Part shown: one piece after another, positions 24,461 to 31,996 of the stretch
How the letters are laid out: every line of letters starts with the position of its first letter
How positions within the stretch are numbered: the first letter of the stretch is position 1
Source of the DNA: Akkermansiaceae bacterium
GTDB lineage: Bacteria > Verrucomicrobiota > Verrucomicrobiia > Verrucomicrobiales > Akkermansiaceae
Length of the DNA stretch: 64,000 nucleotides
Assembly: GCA_019634595.1 (NCBI GenBank)
Contig: JAHCBC010000002.1
Span: 186,001 to 250,000, forward strand
Direction of reading: 5' to 3'
Notes under the pieces: generated by a model
Database searches by the model: none
Seen by the model: only the letters and a program-made list of their open reading frames with translations
Told to the model about the DNA's origin: nothing
Program-made: the position numbers and the translations under genes

Positions 24461-25234
24461 GTGAACACTTGGCGACGGTGGCTTTTATTGATCGGATTCT
24501 GGTTGGGATCGTTGCTTTCTGGATCCGGCCAGTCATTCACGTTGCCCGTGAGTGAAGACCTGGTGGGACCGCCGCCTGCGGATGGATTGGTGGACCGCGC
24601 AGGGCTGGGGCACCGGAATGCGGCGCTGGTGGCGAAACTGAGGGAGGACATCCGCCAGTTGCGGGACGATCACGGTTTCCAGCTCTATGTCCTGCTGGAG
24701 TCGGTTCTGGTGTCCGGGGACCCCCAGTTGCTGGCGAGCCGCCTGAGAAGGAACTGGATTCCGAAAGGGGATGGAATGGTGCTGGTCTTCGAGATGGACA
24801 CGCGGAGCCTCGGCATCGGCCAGAGTTTCGAACAGGAGGCGGATCCGACGAAAGCCCCCCCCGGCCAGGTTCCATCCTATGAAACGAACCTCATCCTGGA
24901 GAAGGCGAGGATGAATGTGGACGCGGCATCGGCGGAGTCGATGCTGGAAACCTTCGCAGCCCAGGTGGTGGACGGCTACAATGAGTATTTCCTGAGGAAG
25001 AACCAGCCGGTGCCCGGGGAAAGGTCGGTCAAGATGGGCCTCATCATCGTGGGTGGCGCCGCCGCGCTGGCCTTGCTGGGCCTCATGGCCGCCCTGCTGG
25101 TGCGCCGTTCCGACAACCGTGGGGGCGGGAGATGCTTCTACTTCCCCGACGTTCAGGTTTCCGAGCGGCTGGGGGCGCCCTATGGCGGCGGAGAGGTCAG
25201 TTCCCGCCGGTTTGGGACGGGCGCGCGATCCTGA
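24461..25234 (+). CDS. TPM domain membrane protein
   Basis: A 257-residue protein with a signal or anchor helix at the N-terminus (RRWLLLIGFWLGSLLSG). A TPM-like (YgcG-type) domain spans about 45-175: DDHGFQLYVLLESVLV, GDGMVLVFEMDTRSLGIG and the later LETFAAQVVDGYNEYF. A second transmembrane helix at about 194-214 (GLIIVGGAAALALLGLMAALLV) is followed by a Gly-rich cytoplasmic tail. TPM domains have acid phosphatase-like or assembly roles, for example in photosystem II repair; the bacterial role is unclear. The GTG at 24461 is the likely start. The gene overlaps the convergent DUF2062 gene by 38 bases at the 3' end. Confidence 0.7.
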   Translation: MNTWRRWLLLIGFWLGSLLSGSGQSFTLPVSEDLVGPPPADGLVDRAGLGHRNAALVAKLREDIRQLRDDHGFQLYVLLESVLVSGDPQLLASRLRRNWIPKGDGMVLVFEMDTRSLGIGQSFEQEADPTKAPPGQVPSYETNLILEKARMNVDAASAESMLETFAAQVVDGYNEYFLRKNQPVPGERSVKMGLIIVGGAAALALLGLMAALLVRRSDNRGGGRCFYFPDVQVSERLGAPYGGGEVSSRRFGTGARS

Positions 25235-25757
25235 CCGGCTTGTGGCGGAGCGCCGGCAGATGGTGCGGCATGAGCGCGGAGAAAAGATGGACGAGCGGGT
25301 AGGAGATCAGTGAGAGGATCACCCCGGACGCGACGACGCCGAGGATGATCGTGGCGGCGCTCACCAGTCCCACGCCCGGCACCTTGAAGTGGCCGGGGAT
25401 GAGGTCATCCGGAATGGGGAGCAGGTGATACAGCCAGGAGCCGAGCTTCACCTGGGCGGCCCAGATGGGCAGGTTCGTGAAGGGATTGCTGACAAAGCAA
25501 GCGGCCATCGCAAAGGGCACGTTCGCCTTCGCCCGCATGGAGATGATCGCGGAGACGATCGCCTGCGGAATCATCGGGATCATGGAGAAGAAAAGGCCGA
25601 TGGCCAGGCCGTTGGCCACCGTGTCCCGGCATGGCATCCACAGTTCCCGGGCGAAAAGTGGCTTGGTCATGCTCCGCCACCACGGACGATGGCGCAGCTT
25701 CCTGTGCCGCAACGCGCGGAAGGCGCTGCGGACCAGTTTCAGATAGCGTTTCTTCAT
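25197..25757 (-). CDS. DUF2062 membrane protein
   Basis: A 186-residue protein with a basic N-terminal head (KKRYLKLVRSAFRALRHRKLR) and the DUF2062 core: VANGLAIGLFFSMIPMIPQ, then AFMAACFVSNPFTN-like FAMAACFVSNPFTNLPIW, and a final pair of hydrophobic helices with ATIILGVVASGVILSL. DUF2062 proteins are small inner-membrane proteins of unknown function, sometimes fused to glycosyltransferases. It is divergent from uppP (101 bases between starts) and converges, with overlap, on the TPM gene. Family assignment is clear, activity is not. Confidence 0.85.
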   Translation of the reverse strand: MKKRYLKLVRSAFRALRHRKLRHRPWWRSMTKPLFARELWMPCRDTVANGLAIGLFFSMIPMIPQAIVSAIISMRAKANVPFAMAACFVSNPFTNLPIWAAQVKLGSWLYHLLPIPDDLIPGHFKVPGVGLVSAATIILGVVASGVILSLISYPLVHLFSALMPHHLPALRHKPVRIARPSQTGGN

Positions 25758-25858
25758 CGGTGAGGGAACGGGCGCGGGAAGGTTCGTCGTGTTCGCCTTT
25801 GAATCAACCGCAAATGCCTTGCCGGGGGTGTTTTCTGCCCGCAGGTTCGGCGCGGCTT

Positions 25859-26746
25859 ATGGAACCTTGGCAAGCATTCGTCCTCGGCGTGATCGAAGGG
25901 ATCACGGAATACCTCCCGATCAGTTCGACGGGGCACTTGTTGCTGGCGCAGCATTTCATGGGCATCGGGACGGCGGGGGCGGTGGACAAGGCGGCGGCGG
26001 ACGCGTTCGCCATCTGCATCCAGGGTGGCGCGATTCTGGCGGTGCTGGGCCTCTATTTCAAAAGAACGCTGCAAATGGCCATGGGCTTTCTCGGAAAAGA
26101 CCGCGAAGGCCTGCAACTGGCGTTCAACATCCTGGCAGGGTTCCTCCCGGCCGCCGTGCTGGGGATGCTGTTCAACGACTGGATCGAGGAAAAACTCTTC
26201 TCTCCTTGGCCGATCACGGCGGCACTGTTCATCGGTGGCGTGGCGATCCTGCTGGTTTCCTTCCGCAACAGGAAGGAAGCCGTGGGCAAGGGCAAGGAGC
26301 TGATGGACCTGACGTGGAAAATGGCGCTCGTCATCGGCCTGCTGCAGTGCGTGGCAATGTGGCCCGGCACCAGCCGCAGCCTCATGACCATCGTCGGTGG
26401 CCTGCTGGTGGGCCTGTCCCTGCGGGCGGCGGTGGAGTACTCCTTCCTGCTGGGCGTGCTGACGCTGACGGCGGCGACGGTGAAAAAAGCCATCTGGCCG
26501 GTCTCCGGCGAGGGCATCCCCGCCCAATACGACACGCTCTTCGGCGGCTCCATGCTGATGCACAGCCAATACGGGACGCTGGCACTGGTGATCGGCATCG
26601 TTTCCGCAGCGGTCGCGGCGGCGCTGGCCGTGAAATGGCTGGTCAGCTACCTGCAGAAGCACGGGCTGGCGGTCTTCGGCTGGTACCGCATCGCGCTGGG
26701 CATCGTGGTCGGTGCATTGTTCGCGACCGGCATGCTGGCGGTTTGA
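25859..26746 (+). CDS. uppP: Undecaprenyl-diphosphatase
   Basis: A 295-residue, eight-helix membrane protein of the BacA/UppP family. The first active-site motif GVIEGITEYLPISSTGH is at about 10-26 with the two conserved Glu, and the second, WPGTSRS, is near residue 168-175. It dephosphorylates undecaprenyl diphosphate so that the lipid carrier can be reused for peptidoglycan and surface polymer synthesis, and confers bacitracin tolerance. The frame is open upstream, but the ATG at 25859 gives the canonical MEPWQAFVLGVIEG start. Length is slightly above the E. coli protein (273). It is followed by a toxin-antitoxin pair on the same strand. Confidence 0.93.
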   Translation: MEPWQAFVLGVIEGITEYLPISSTGHLLLAQHFMGIGTAGAVDKAAADAFAICIQGGAILAVLGLYFKRTLQMAMGFLGKDREGLQLAFNILAGFLPAAVLGMLFNDWIEEKLFSPWPITAALFIGGVAILLVSFRNRKEAVGKGKELMDLTWKMALVIGLLQCVAMWPGTSRSLMTIVGGLLVGLSLRAAVEYSFLLGVLTLTAATVKKAIWPVSGEGIPAQYDTLFGGSMLMHSQYGTLALVIGIVSAAVAAALAVKWLVSYLQKHGLAVFGWYRIALGIVVGALFATGMLAV

Positions 26747-26799
26747 TTGGAGGGGAGGAATTTCCCTGACTTGGGCGTCACAAGTGATAGACTGGTGCC

Positions 26800-27015
26800 A
26801 TGAGTCTGGCACAGGTGCTTGAAGAGCTTCCGACACTCACCGTCGCTGAAAGACAGGTGCTGGTCCTGCGGGCCATGGAACTGGACGATTCCGGCCTTTC
26901 TCCGGAGGACGAACGTCTGATCCTTTCCAGGCTGGAAGACCACCGGCGTGATCCGTCCTCGGCCATCCCAATGGAACGGATGAAGATGTTGCTCCGGGAG
27001 GAGTCCGGAGAATGA
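26800..27015 (+). CDS. Addiction-module component antitoxin
   Basis: A 71-residue protein, mostly helical and acidic: MSLAQVLEELPTLTVAERQV, then LRAMELDDSGLSPEDERLIL, ending EESGE. This is the addiction-module component type that neutralises RelE/ParE toxins. The next gene starts inside its stop (ATGA, 4-base overlap), so antitoxin and toxin are translationally coupled. Such antitoxins normally repress their own operon, but no obvious palindrome was seen upstream. With the following gene it forms the first of three intact toxin-antitoxin modules in the window. Confidence 0.75.
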   Translation: MSLAQVLEELPTLTVAERQVLVLRAMELDDSGLSPEDERLILSRLEDHRRDPSSAIPMERMKMLLREESGE

Positions 27016-27323
27016 GCTGGCTGGTGGAATTTCGTCCGGAAGTTCGCTCTGACGTGAACCAAGCTGCCACTTGGTATGAGTCGAAGGAGCCAGGCCTCGG
27101 CAGCGATTTCATCGAGGAAATCATCAAAACTTGGGATGAACTCAGTGAGCTTCCGCTGATAGGTACCAAACGTCATCCAACCTTGGATCTGCGATGGCGT
27201 TACCCAGCCAGATTCCCCTATCGCGTCATTTATATCGTGGATGAAGCAGCACGAACGATTCTCGTCATCGCCGTGCTACATGCCGCACGGCACGATGCCG
27301 GGTGGAAAAAACGGATTTTCTGA
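27012..27323 (+). CDS. RelE/ParE family toxin
   Basis: A 103-residue toxin: LVEFRPEVRSDVNQAATWYES, then FIEEIIKTWDELSELP, then RWRYPARFPYRVIYIVDEA and a closing VLHAARHDAGWKKR. The Arg-rich strand (RYPARFPYRVIY) and the VLHAARH strand are the usual landmarks of the RelE/ParE superfamily. RelE cuts mRNA in the ribosome, whereas ParE poisons gyrase; which applies here cannot be told from sequence alone. It overlaps the antitoxin by 4 bases and converges on lspA with 16 bases between stop codons. Confidence 0.82.
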   Translation: MSWLVEFRPEVRSDVNQAATWYESKEPGLGSDFIEEIIKTWDELSELPLIGTKRHPTLDLRWRYPARFPYRVIYIVDEAARTILVIAVLHAARHDAGWKKRIF

Positions 27324-27339
27324 ACCGCGTTTCTCCCAA

Positions 27340-27927
27340 TCAACCTTCAGCAGCCTTCTTTTTCTTCTCCTCCCGGATACCAGCGAAGAAGAGGGTGAAG
27401 GCGGCGATGAAAATGCAGGAGTCCGCCACGTTGAAGGATGGCCACCAGCCACCGCTGGCGGGAACGATCTTTTCGTAGAAGGGCAGCTTCACCGAGATGA
27501 AATCGACCACGTAGCCTTGGGAAAGCCGTCCCCAGAATGAGGCGGCCTTGAACTCATCGAGCAGGAATCCCTGGACCAGGCGGTCGGTCAGGTTGCCGAA
27601 AATGCCGCAGAGCAGGAGGGCCACGGCGACCTTCGACGCCGTATTGTCGAAAACACCCTTCTTCCAGAAGATCCGGATCATCGTGAGCGCGATGATGGGC
27701 ACGAAAAGAAAGACGACCGGCGCCCAGGAGGTTCCGTTGCCGAAACCGAAGGCGACGCCCTGGTTGTGCACCCGCACCCAGTGGAAAACGTCCTCGATGA
27801 CTTTCCACTGATGGGCGTCGTATGACCACGGGGGCGCGAATTTCTCCACCGTCCAGAACTTCGTGATCTGATCGATCACGTAGAGCGGGAGGGTGACGAA
27901 GAGCAGGAGCTTTTGGAAGAAGGTCAT
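27340..27927 (-). CDS. lspA: Lipoprotein signal peptidase (signal peptidase II)
   Basis: A 195-residue membrane protein. It starts with a hydrophobic helix (LLLFVTLPLYVIDQITK) and carries the two catalytic-Asp motifs of SPase II, GNLTDR and FNVADS. Four transmembrane helices fit the family; the protein is longer than E. coli LspA (164) because of extended loops. It removes signal peptides from prolipoproteins after lipid attachment and is the likely processor of lipoproteins such as the one at 57730. It lies 13 bases after ileS on the same strand, the classic ileS-lspA operon. Confidence 0.92.
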   Translation of the reverse strand: MTFFQKLLLFVTLPLYVIDQITKFWTVEKFAPPWSYDAHQWKVIEDVFHWVRVHNQGVAFGFGNGTSWAPVVFLFVPIIALTMIRIFWKKGVFDNTASKVAVALLLCGIFGNLTDRLVQGFLLDEFKAASFWGRLSQGYVVDFISVKLPFYEKIVPASGGWWPSFNVADSCIFIAAFTLFFAGIREEKKKKAAEG

Positions 27928-27940
27928 CGTTTCTTTTGGA

Positions 27941-30673
27941 TCACACCACGGCGTCGCAGCGGGAGCAGAGGCCGCTTGCCAGAAGCGGCTCGTGCTTGCG
28001 GCAGCGCGGGCAGAGGCAGAGTTCGGTTTTCGCGGCGGTGGCGGAAAGGCTGTCGCCCGATTTCACATCCAGTCCGGCGATGATGAAGAACTCCGTGGCG
28101 AAGTCCCGGTCACCCAACAGCGCGACCAGACCCTCATCCTCCGCAGGCAGCGTGAGCGTGACATGCGCCTCGTTGTTGCGGGTGAATTCCTTCGCCTGGA
28201 TGCGGGCTTCGATGGCGGTCTGGATGACGGACTTGATGGCGAACAGGCGCTCCACCGTCTTCGTGGCTTCACCGGGGGCGAAGGCGGGATTCGCGGTGGG
28301 GAAGTCCTGCTCGTGGACGGTGCCCTCGGTGAAAGTCGCGTGCTCCCACGCCTCGTCCGCCGTGTAGGCCAGGATGGGGGCGAGCAGCTTCGCCAGCACG
28401 GTGAATACCTCATGCATCGCCGCCTGGGAGGCGATCCGGCGCGGGGAGCCTGCGGCATCGCAATACATCCGGTCCTTCAGCGCGTCGATGTAGATGGCGG
28501 AAAGGTCGGTGGTGCAGAACTGGTTGAGCGAGTTGAAAACCTTGCGGAACTCGTAGTTCTGGTAGGCCTGGAGGCACTCGGCGGTCACTTCATGCAGGCG
28601 CTCCAGAATCCAGCGGTCCAGCAGCGTGTAGGCCGGTGCCGCCGGGGCGGTCTTCGGATCGAAGCCGTCCAGATTTCCGAGCAGGATCCGCAGCGTGTTG
28701 CGGAGGCGGCGGTAGGGCTCCGCCACCTGCTTGAAGAGCTCCTCACCGAACGGCACTTCGTTCTGCCAGTCCACGGAGGACACCCACAGCCGGACGATGT
28801 CCGCGCCGTATTTGTTGTAGAAGTGGGCGGCGTCGATGGGCTTTCCGGCCTTTTCCGCCTCGGACTTCGAGAGCTTCTTCTTGTCCTTGTCCACGACGAA
28901 GCCGTGGGTCATCACGGACTTGTAGGGGGCCACGCCGCGCCAGCCCACGCTCATCATGAGGGAGCTCTGGAACCAGCCGCGGTGCTGGTCGGTCGCTTCC
29001 AGGTAGAGGTCGGCGGGGGCATGCAGCTCAGGGTGGCGTTCCAGCACGGAAACGTGGGAGCAGCCGGAGTCGATCCAGACGTCCAGCGTGTCGCGGCAGC
29101 GGGTCACGTTCGCGGGCAGGTCCAGCAGCGCGGCCAGCTCCGCGTCGGTCTTTTCAAACCAGATGTTCGTGCCTTCTTTCTCGACCAGATCCGCCACCTT
29201 GCGGGCGACTTCGGCGGAGAGGATCGCCTTGTTGTCCCCGTCGAAGAACACGGGCAGCGGCACACCCCAGGTGCGCTGGCGGGAGATGCACCAGTCCGGG
29301 CGCGCCTCCACGGTGCCGTAGATGCGGTTGCGGCCCCACGCAGGCAGCCACTCCACCTTGTCGATCTCCGTCAGCGCGAGGCCGCGGAGCGTGTCGAGCG
29401 AGATGAAGAACTGCTCGACGGCGCGGAAGATGATCGGCGTCTTGGAACGCCAGCAATACGGGTAGGAGTGCTTGTAGACTTCCCTGCCGAGCAGGACGCC
29501 CTTCTCTTCGAGGATCTCGATGATGCGCTCGTTCGACTTGAAGACGTGCTTGCCGACGAGTTCGTCGAGGCCCGCCTCGGCGGTGAAGTTGCCTTCGTTG
29601 TCCACCGGGGAAAGCACGGCCAGGCCGTTCTGCTGGCCGGCGACATAGTCGTCCGCACCGTGGCCGGGGGCGATGTGCACCGCGCCGGTGCCGGTCTCCG
29701 TGGTGACGAAGTTGGCGAGGATGAGCTTCGACGTGCGGTCCAGGAAAGGATGCCGGGCCAGCAGGCCGTCGAACTCGCGACCGCGGATCTCCTCCAGCGG
29801 CTTCGCCAGCTTGAAGCCGGTCTTCTGCTCGAAGGCTTCCACCAGCTCACGGACGATGACGAGGGTCTCTTCGCGTCCGTCTTTCTCGAAACGTCCGACC
29901 ACGTAGGTGAACTCCGGGTGCACCGCGATGCCGAGGTTGGCAGGCAGCGTCCACGGCGTGGTGGTCCAGATGACGATGGAGGCACCCTCCAGCGCACAGA
30001 CGGACTCCGGCACATCCTGCAGCGGGAACTTCACGAAGATCGCCGGGCTTTCCTTGTCGTGGTACTCGACTTCGGCCTCGGCCAGCGCGGTCTGCGCGCC
30101 GTAGGACCACTGGACCGGCTTCTGGGATTGGTACACGCAGCCACCCTCCACCAGCTTGGCAAAGACGCGGAGGATGTCCGCCTCATAGGCCGGGGCCATG
30201 GTGAGGTAGGGATTGTACCAGTCCCCGAACACGCCCAGGCGGCGGAAGGAATTGCGCTGGATGTCGATGAACTTGTTGGCGAACTCGGCCGAACGGCGGC
30301 GGATTTCCACCGGCTCCAGGCCGGCGGCTTCCTTCACCACCTTGAACTCGATGGGCAGGCCGTGGCAGTCCCAGCCGGGGATGAAGGGCGCGGTGTAGCC
30401 GGCCATGGTCTTCGACTTCACCACCAGGTCCTTGAGCACCTTGTTGAGTGCGGTGCCCATGTGGACGTCCCCGTTGGCGAAGGGCGGGCCGTCATGGAGG
30501 ATGAACTCCGGCGCGTTCTGTTCGCGGCGGCGGGCAATAATCCGTTGGTAGAGGCCGCTCGATTCCCAGCGCTCCAGGCGCTTCGGTTCGTTCTCCACGA
30601 GGTCCCCGCGCATCGGAAATGTCGTCTGCGGCAGGGTCAGCGTGTCCTTGTAGTTCTTTGCGGAGTCACTCAT
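27941..30673 (-). CDS. ileS: Isoleucyl-tRNA synthetase
   Basis: A 910-residue class Ia synthetase. The ATP-binding HIGH motif region reads GPPFANGDVHMGTA (about 62-75). The editing CP1 domain includes WTTTPWTLPANLGIAV and the KMSKS equivalent is KLSKS (near residue 595). The C-terminus ends with a zinc module of CPRC and CSRC motifs. Length is normal for the bacterial type. It charges tRNA-Ile with isoleucine and clears misactivated valine. No T-box leader was found upstream. An operon with lspA follows. Confidence 0.97.
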   Translation of the reverse strand: MSDSAKNYKDTLTLPQTTFPMRGDLVENEPKRLERWESSGLYQRIIARRREQNAPEFILHDGPPFANGDVHMGTALNKVLKDLVVKSKTMAGYTAPFIPGWDCHGLPIEFKVVKEAAGLEPVEIRRRSAEFANKFIDIQRNSFRRLGVFGDWYNPYLTMAPAYEADILRVFAKLVEGGCVYQSQKPVQWSYGAQTALAEAEVEYHDKESPAIFVKFPLQDVPESVCALEGASIVIWTTTPWTLPANLGIAVHPEFTYVVGRFEKDGREETLVIVRELVEAFEQKTGFKLAKPLEEIRGREFDGLLARHPFLDRTSKLILANFVTTETGTGAVHIAPGHGADDYVAGQQNGLAVLSPVDNEGNFTAEAGLDELVGKHVFKSNERIIEILEEKGVLLGREVYKHSYPYCWRSKTPIIFRAVEQFFISLDTLRGLALTEIDKVEWLPAWGRNRIYGTVEARPDWCISRQRTWGVPLPVFFDGDNKAILSAEVARKVADLVEKEGTNIWFEKTDAELAALLDLPANVTRCRDTLDVWIDSGCSHVSVLERHPELHAPADLYLEATDQHRGWFQSSLMMSVGWRGVAPYKSVMTHGFVVDKDKKKLSKSEAEKAGKPIDAAHFYNKYGADIVRLWVSSVDWQNEVPFGEELFKQVAEPYRRLRNTLRILLGNLDGFDPKTAPAAPAYTLLDRWILERLHEVTAECLQAYQNYEFRKVFNSLNQFCTTDLSAIYIDALKDRMYCDAAGSPRRIASQAAMHEVFTVLAKLLAPILAYTADEAWEHATFTEGTVHEQDFPTANPAFAPGEATKTVERLFAIKSVIQTAIEARIQAKEFTRNNEAHVTLTLPAEDEGLVALLGDRDFATEFFIIAGLDVKSGDSLSATAAKTELCLCPRCRKHEPLLASGLCSRCDAVV

Positions 30674-30814
30674 GACGGGGCGCGGACGCTAGCAACGCCG
30701 GGGGGGAGGGTCAACCATGGGAAATCGGGCGGAAAAATGACCGCCTGCGGCCGGAAAAACGGGAACTCACCACGCGGCCTGCAGGGGCGGATCAGGAAAG
30801 GAATGACTGGCATA

Positions 30815-30838
30815 TATCATAAAATCATCAAAATGATA
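30815..30838. promoter_or_regulatory. AT-rich palindromic operator of the orphan unit
   Basis: Nested inverted repeats: TATCAT (30815-30820) with ATGATA (30833-30838), and ATCAT-CAAA-ATGAT at 30824-30837. They end 9 bases before a -35 box. The AT-rich ATCAT/ATGAT composition resembles Fur- or Zur-type metal-regulator sites. A related palindrome lies at 31422-31441. Confidence 0.45.
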
Positions 30839-30847
30839 AATATCAGG

Positions 30848-30876
30848 TTGACCTTTATCGTCCGAATGCCTATCTC
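30848..30876 (+). promoter_or_regulatory. Sigma-70-like promoter of the orphan unit
   Basis: TTGACC and TATCTC boxes with an exact 17-base spacer. It sits between the palindromic operator and a 54-codon open frame and would start transcription near 30883. Confidence 0.5.
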
Positions 30877-30895
30877 TCGTCCGTCTTCCATTCAG

Positions 30896-31060
30896 ATGAA
30901 CACAGCAAGCGCACATCCAATCCAGCTTTCCCCGACCCGATGGTCGGCGGGCATGGGTGTGTCCTTCCGCCAGACGGGCTTCATGTCCTGGCGCAGACCT
31001 GTGGGGATGTTCGCCCAGGGGCAGATGCATCATTTTACCCACAAGGGGGCAGGCTGGTAG
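30896..31060 (+). CDS. Possible small protein (54 residues) of the orphan unit
   Basis: An ATG-initiated 54-codon frame. The product is unusual in composition: five Met after the first, four Trp, and a His cluster (MHHFTHKGAGW) at the C-terminus. Other segments are PIQLSPTRWSAG and GFMSWRRPVGMF. It has no signal peptide or membrane helix, and I recognise no family. It lies between a promoter with palindromic operator (30815-30876) and a strong terminator (31101-31133), so the region is likely transcribed. There is no good ribosome-binding site before the ATG, so the functional product could instead be a small RNA of about 250 bases. Treat the coding call as tentative. Confidence 0.4.
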   Translation: MNTASAHPIQLSPTRWSAGMGVSFRQTGFMSWRRPVGMFAQGQMHHFTHKGAGW

Positions 31061-31100
31061 TTCACGATCGCAACCGATCATCGAATTTTTCGAGAACCCC

Positions 31101-31133
31101 GCCCGCCGCACCTACCGGCGGGCTTTTTGTTTT
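31101..31133 (+). terminator. Strong Rho-independent terminator
   Basis: An 8-bp perfect GC stem, GCCCGCCG / CGGCGGGC, closes a 7-base loop and is followed by TTTTTGTTTT. It ends the orphan unit that starts near 30883. Confidence 0.85.
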
Positions 31134-31540
31134 CCTGCCGGATTCCATCCAGAGATCAGGAAATCAATGAATTACAGATCAAATCAATCCACTTTCCATC
31201 CATCGCCATGAAACAGAAATAGCCCCCATTTTCAGCCCGGCTCCCTCCGGGAGGTGAAAGAAGCCCGGCCCGAACCCTGGCCCTCCTTTTCTTCCTCCCC
31301 GGGGAGCCGGGACTTGGAAGAACCTTCCCTGACCCGTGTCCGGACACCGGTGGCGCATCCCGACGCAAGGGGAAAACTCCCTCCGTCAAACCATCCGCCC
31401 ACCCCGGACCAAGCGATCCGAATGATATGTTTCCATATCATCAGGAAGGCTTCGTTTCGATATTACTCCATGACATATGTGAAACCATGATCCGGGAATG
31501 ACCTATCACCCCGGATGAGGCGGAGCTTTCCCGATTTCCT
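31134..31540. other. Spacer between orphan unit and tRNA array
   Basis: No gene is supported here. The only structure I see is the perfect ATGATATG-TTTC-CATATCAT palindrome at 31422-31441, listed separately, about 100 bases before the first tRNA. The tRNA array promoter must lie in the last part of this stretch, but no clear -35/-10 pair stands out. Confidence 0.5.
31422..31441. promoter_or_regulatory. Palindrome upstream of the tRNA array
   Basis: A perfect 8-4-8 inverted repeat, ATGATATG-TTTC-CATATCAT, 100 bases before the first tRNA. It shares the ATGATA/TATCAT units with the operator at 30815-30838, so both might bind the same regulator. Confidence 0.4.
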
Positions 31541-31614
31541 GCGGCCATCGTTCAAGAGCAGGATCCCTGGCTTCCAACCAGGAGATGCCGGTGCGATTCC
31601 GGCTGGCCGCTCCA
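31541..31614 (+). tRNA. tRNA-Gly(TCC) with altered elbow
   Basis: A full cloverleaf folds: acceptor GCGGCCA/TGGCCGC (7 perfect pairs), anticodon stem CCTGG/CCAGG with loop CTTCCAA (U33, anticodon TCC), T-stem GCCGG/CCGGC, discriminator T and encoded CCA (31612-31614). The D-loop is AAGAGCA, lacking the GG doublet, and the T-loop is TGCGATT, with G in place of base 55. The D-stem has two GU pairs. The normal G18-Psi55 / G19-C56 elbow contact is therefore absent. It is the first gene of a seven-tRNA array. Confidence 0.85.
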
Positions 31615-31633
31615 TTTTCCAGAACCAGAAAAC

Positions 31634-31707
31634 GCGGCGGGCGCCAGCCTGCGCAGCGGAGTCTCCAAAACTCCGGCTCCCCGGGGCAGCACCGGGACGC
31701 CGCGCCA
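31634..31707 (+). tRNA. tRNA-Trp(CCA) with altered elbow
   Basis: The anticodon arm GGAGT/ACTCC with loop CTCCAAA (U33, anticodon CCA) is a typical tRNA-Trp loop. The acceptor GCGGCGG/ACGCCGC has six pairs plus a G-A mismatch at the inner end. The T-stem CCCGG/CCGGG is perfect, and discriminator G and CCA (31705-31707) are encoded. The T-loop is GGCAGCA (NGC at 54-56, not TTC). The D-arm (GCGC-CAGCCT-GCGC) is short and lacks GG; it does not fit the usual spacing well. This is the most deviant member of the array. Confidence 0.75.
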
Positions 31708-31716
31708 AACTCCCCC

Positions 31717-31791
31717 GGCGGGGTAGCCAAGCGGTAAGGCAGCGGTCCCATACGCCGCCCAGCGCCGGTTCGACTCCGGCCCCCGCCACCA
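31717..31791 (+). tRNA. tRNA with anticodon CAT (Met-like) on a Gln-like body, C33
   Basis: The acceptor GGCGGGG/CCCCGCC is perfect and CCA (31789-31791) is encoded. The D-arm GCC-AAGCGGTAA-GGC contains the GG doublet and resembles bacterial tRNA-Gln. The T-arm GCCGG-TTCGACT-CCGGC is canonical. The anticodon loop is CCCATAC on a GCGGT/GCCGC stem, giving anticodon CAT but C instead of the near-universal U at position 33. It is thus the only array member with a normal elbow, and the only one with an abnormal loop. Elongator Met or lysidine-type Ile are the possible identities. Confidence 0.7.
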
Positions 31792-31816
31792 TCCCACCAT
31801 CCATCCCACAAACCAA

Positions 31817-31891
31817 GGCTGTGTAGCTGAGAAAGATCAGCGCCTCGCTGAAGACGAGGAGAGTCCGGCGCGCTACCGGACGCAGCCACCA
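31817..31891 (+). tRNA. tRNA-Phe(GAA) with altered elbow
   Basis: Acceptor GGCTGTG/CGCAGCC (one GU), D-stem GCTG/CAGC, anticodon stem CCTCG/CGAGG with loop CTGAAGA (anticodon GAA), T-stem TCCGG/CCGGA, discriminator A, encoded CCA. The total is 75 bases, the normal spacing. The D-loop AGAAAGAT has no GG. The T-loop CGCGCTA has CGC at 54-56 and lacks A58. All stems are intact, yet every elbow nucleotide is changed. Confidence 0.85.
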
Positions 31892-31904
31892 TTTTCCATA
31901 ATAC

Positions 31905-31979
31905 GTTGGCCATGATGTAAGAGCAGCATCCCGCCCTGTGAAGGCGGCCGTACGGGTGCAAGTCCCGTTGGCCAACCCA
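31905..31979 (+). tRNA. tRNA-His(GTG) with altered elbow
   Basis: The histidine-specific extra G(-1) at 31905 faces discriminator C73 at 31976, and the acceptor TTGGCCA/TGGCCAA is perfect. The anticodon arm CCGCC-CTGTGAA-GGCGG gives GTG. The T-stem ACGGG/CCCGT is perfect and CCA is encoded. The D-loop AAGAGCA, identical to that of the Gly gene, lacks GG, and the T-loop TGCAAGT has G55. Retention of the G(-1):C73 identity element argues that HisRS still charges it. Confidence 0.87.
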
Positions 31980-31996
31980 TTTTCCCATTTCCCGAT

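Noticed and set aside
27012..27323. Linking the toxins or the PIN nuclease to the altered tRNA array as one immunity system
   Set aside because: The genes are scattered, have their own antitoxins, and nothing in the sequence ties them to the array.
30674..30814. T-box or other riboswitch before ileS
   Set aside because: The minus-strand leader shows no T-box sequence, specifier stem or terminator/antiterminator pair.
27893..31060. A plus-strand open frame of more than 1000 codons opposite ileS
   Set aside because: It mirrors the high-GC isoleucyl-tRNA synthetase gene codon by codon and shows only low-complexity Arg/Gly/Val/Asp-rich sequence. Only its last 54 codons, beyond ileS, were kept as a separate tentative small gene.
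30883..31133. Known housekeeping RNA (tmRNA, SRP RNA, RNase P RNA, 6S RNA)
   Set aside because: None of their characteristic motifs was seen in this transcribed-looking stretch. The unit is therefore reported without a name.
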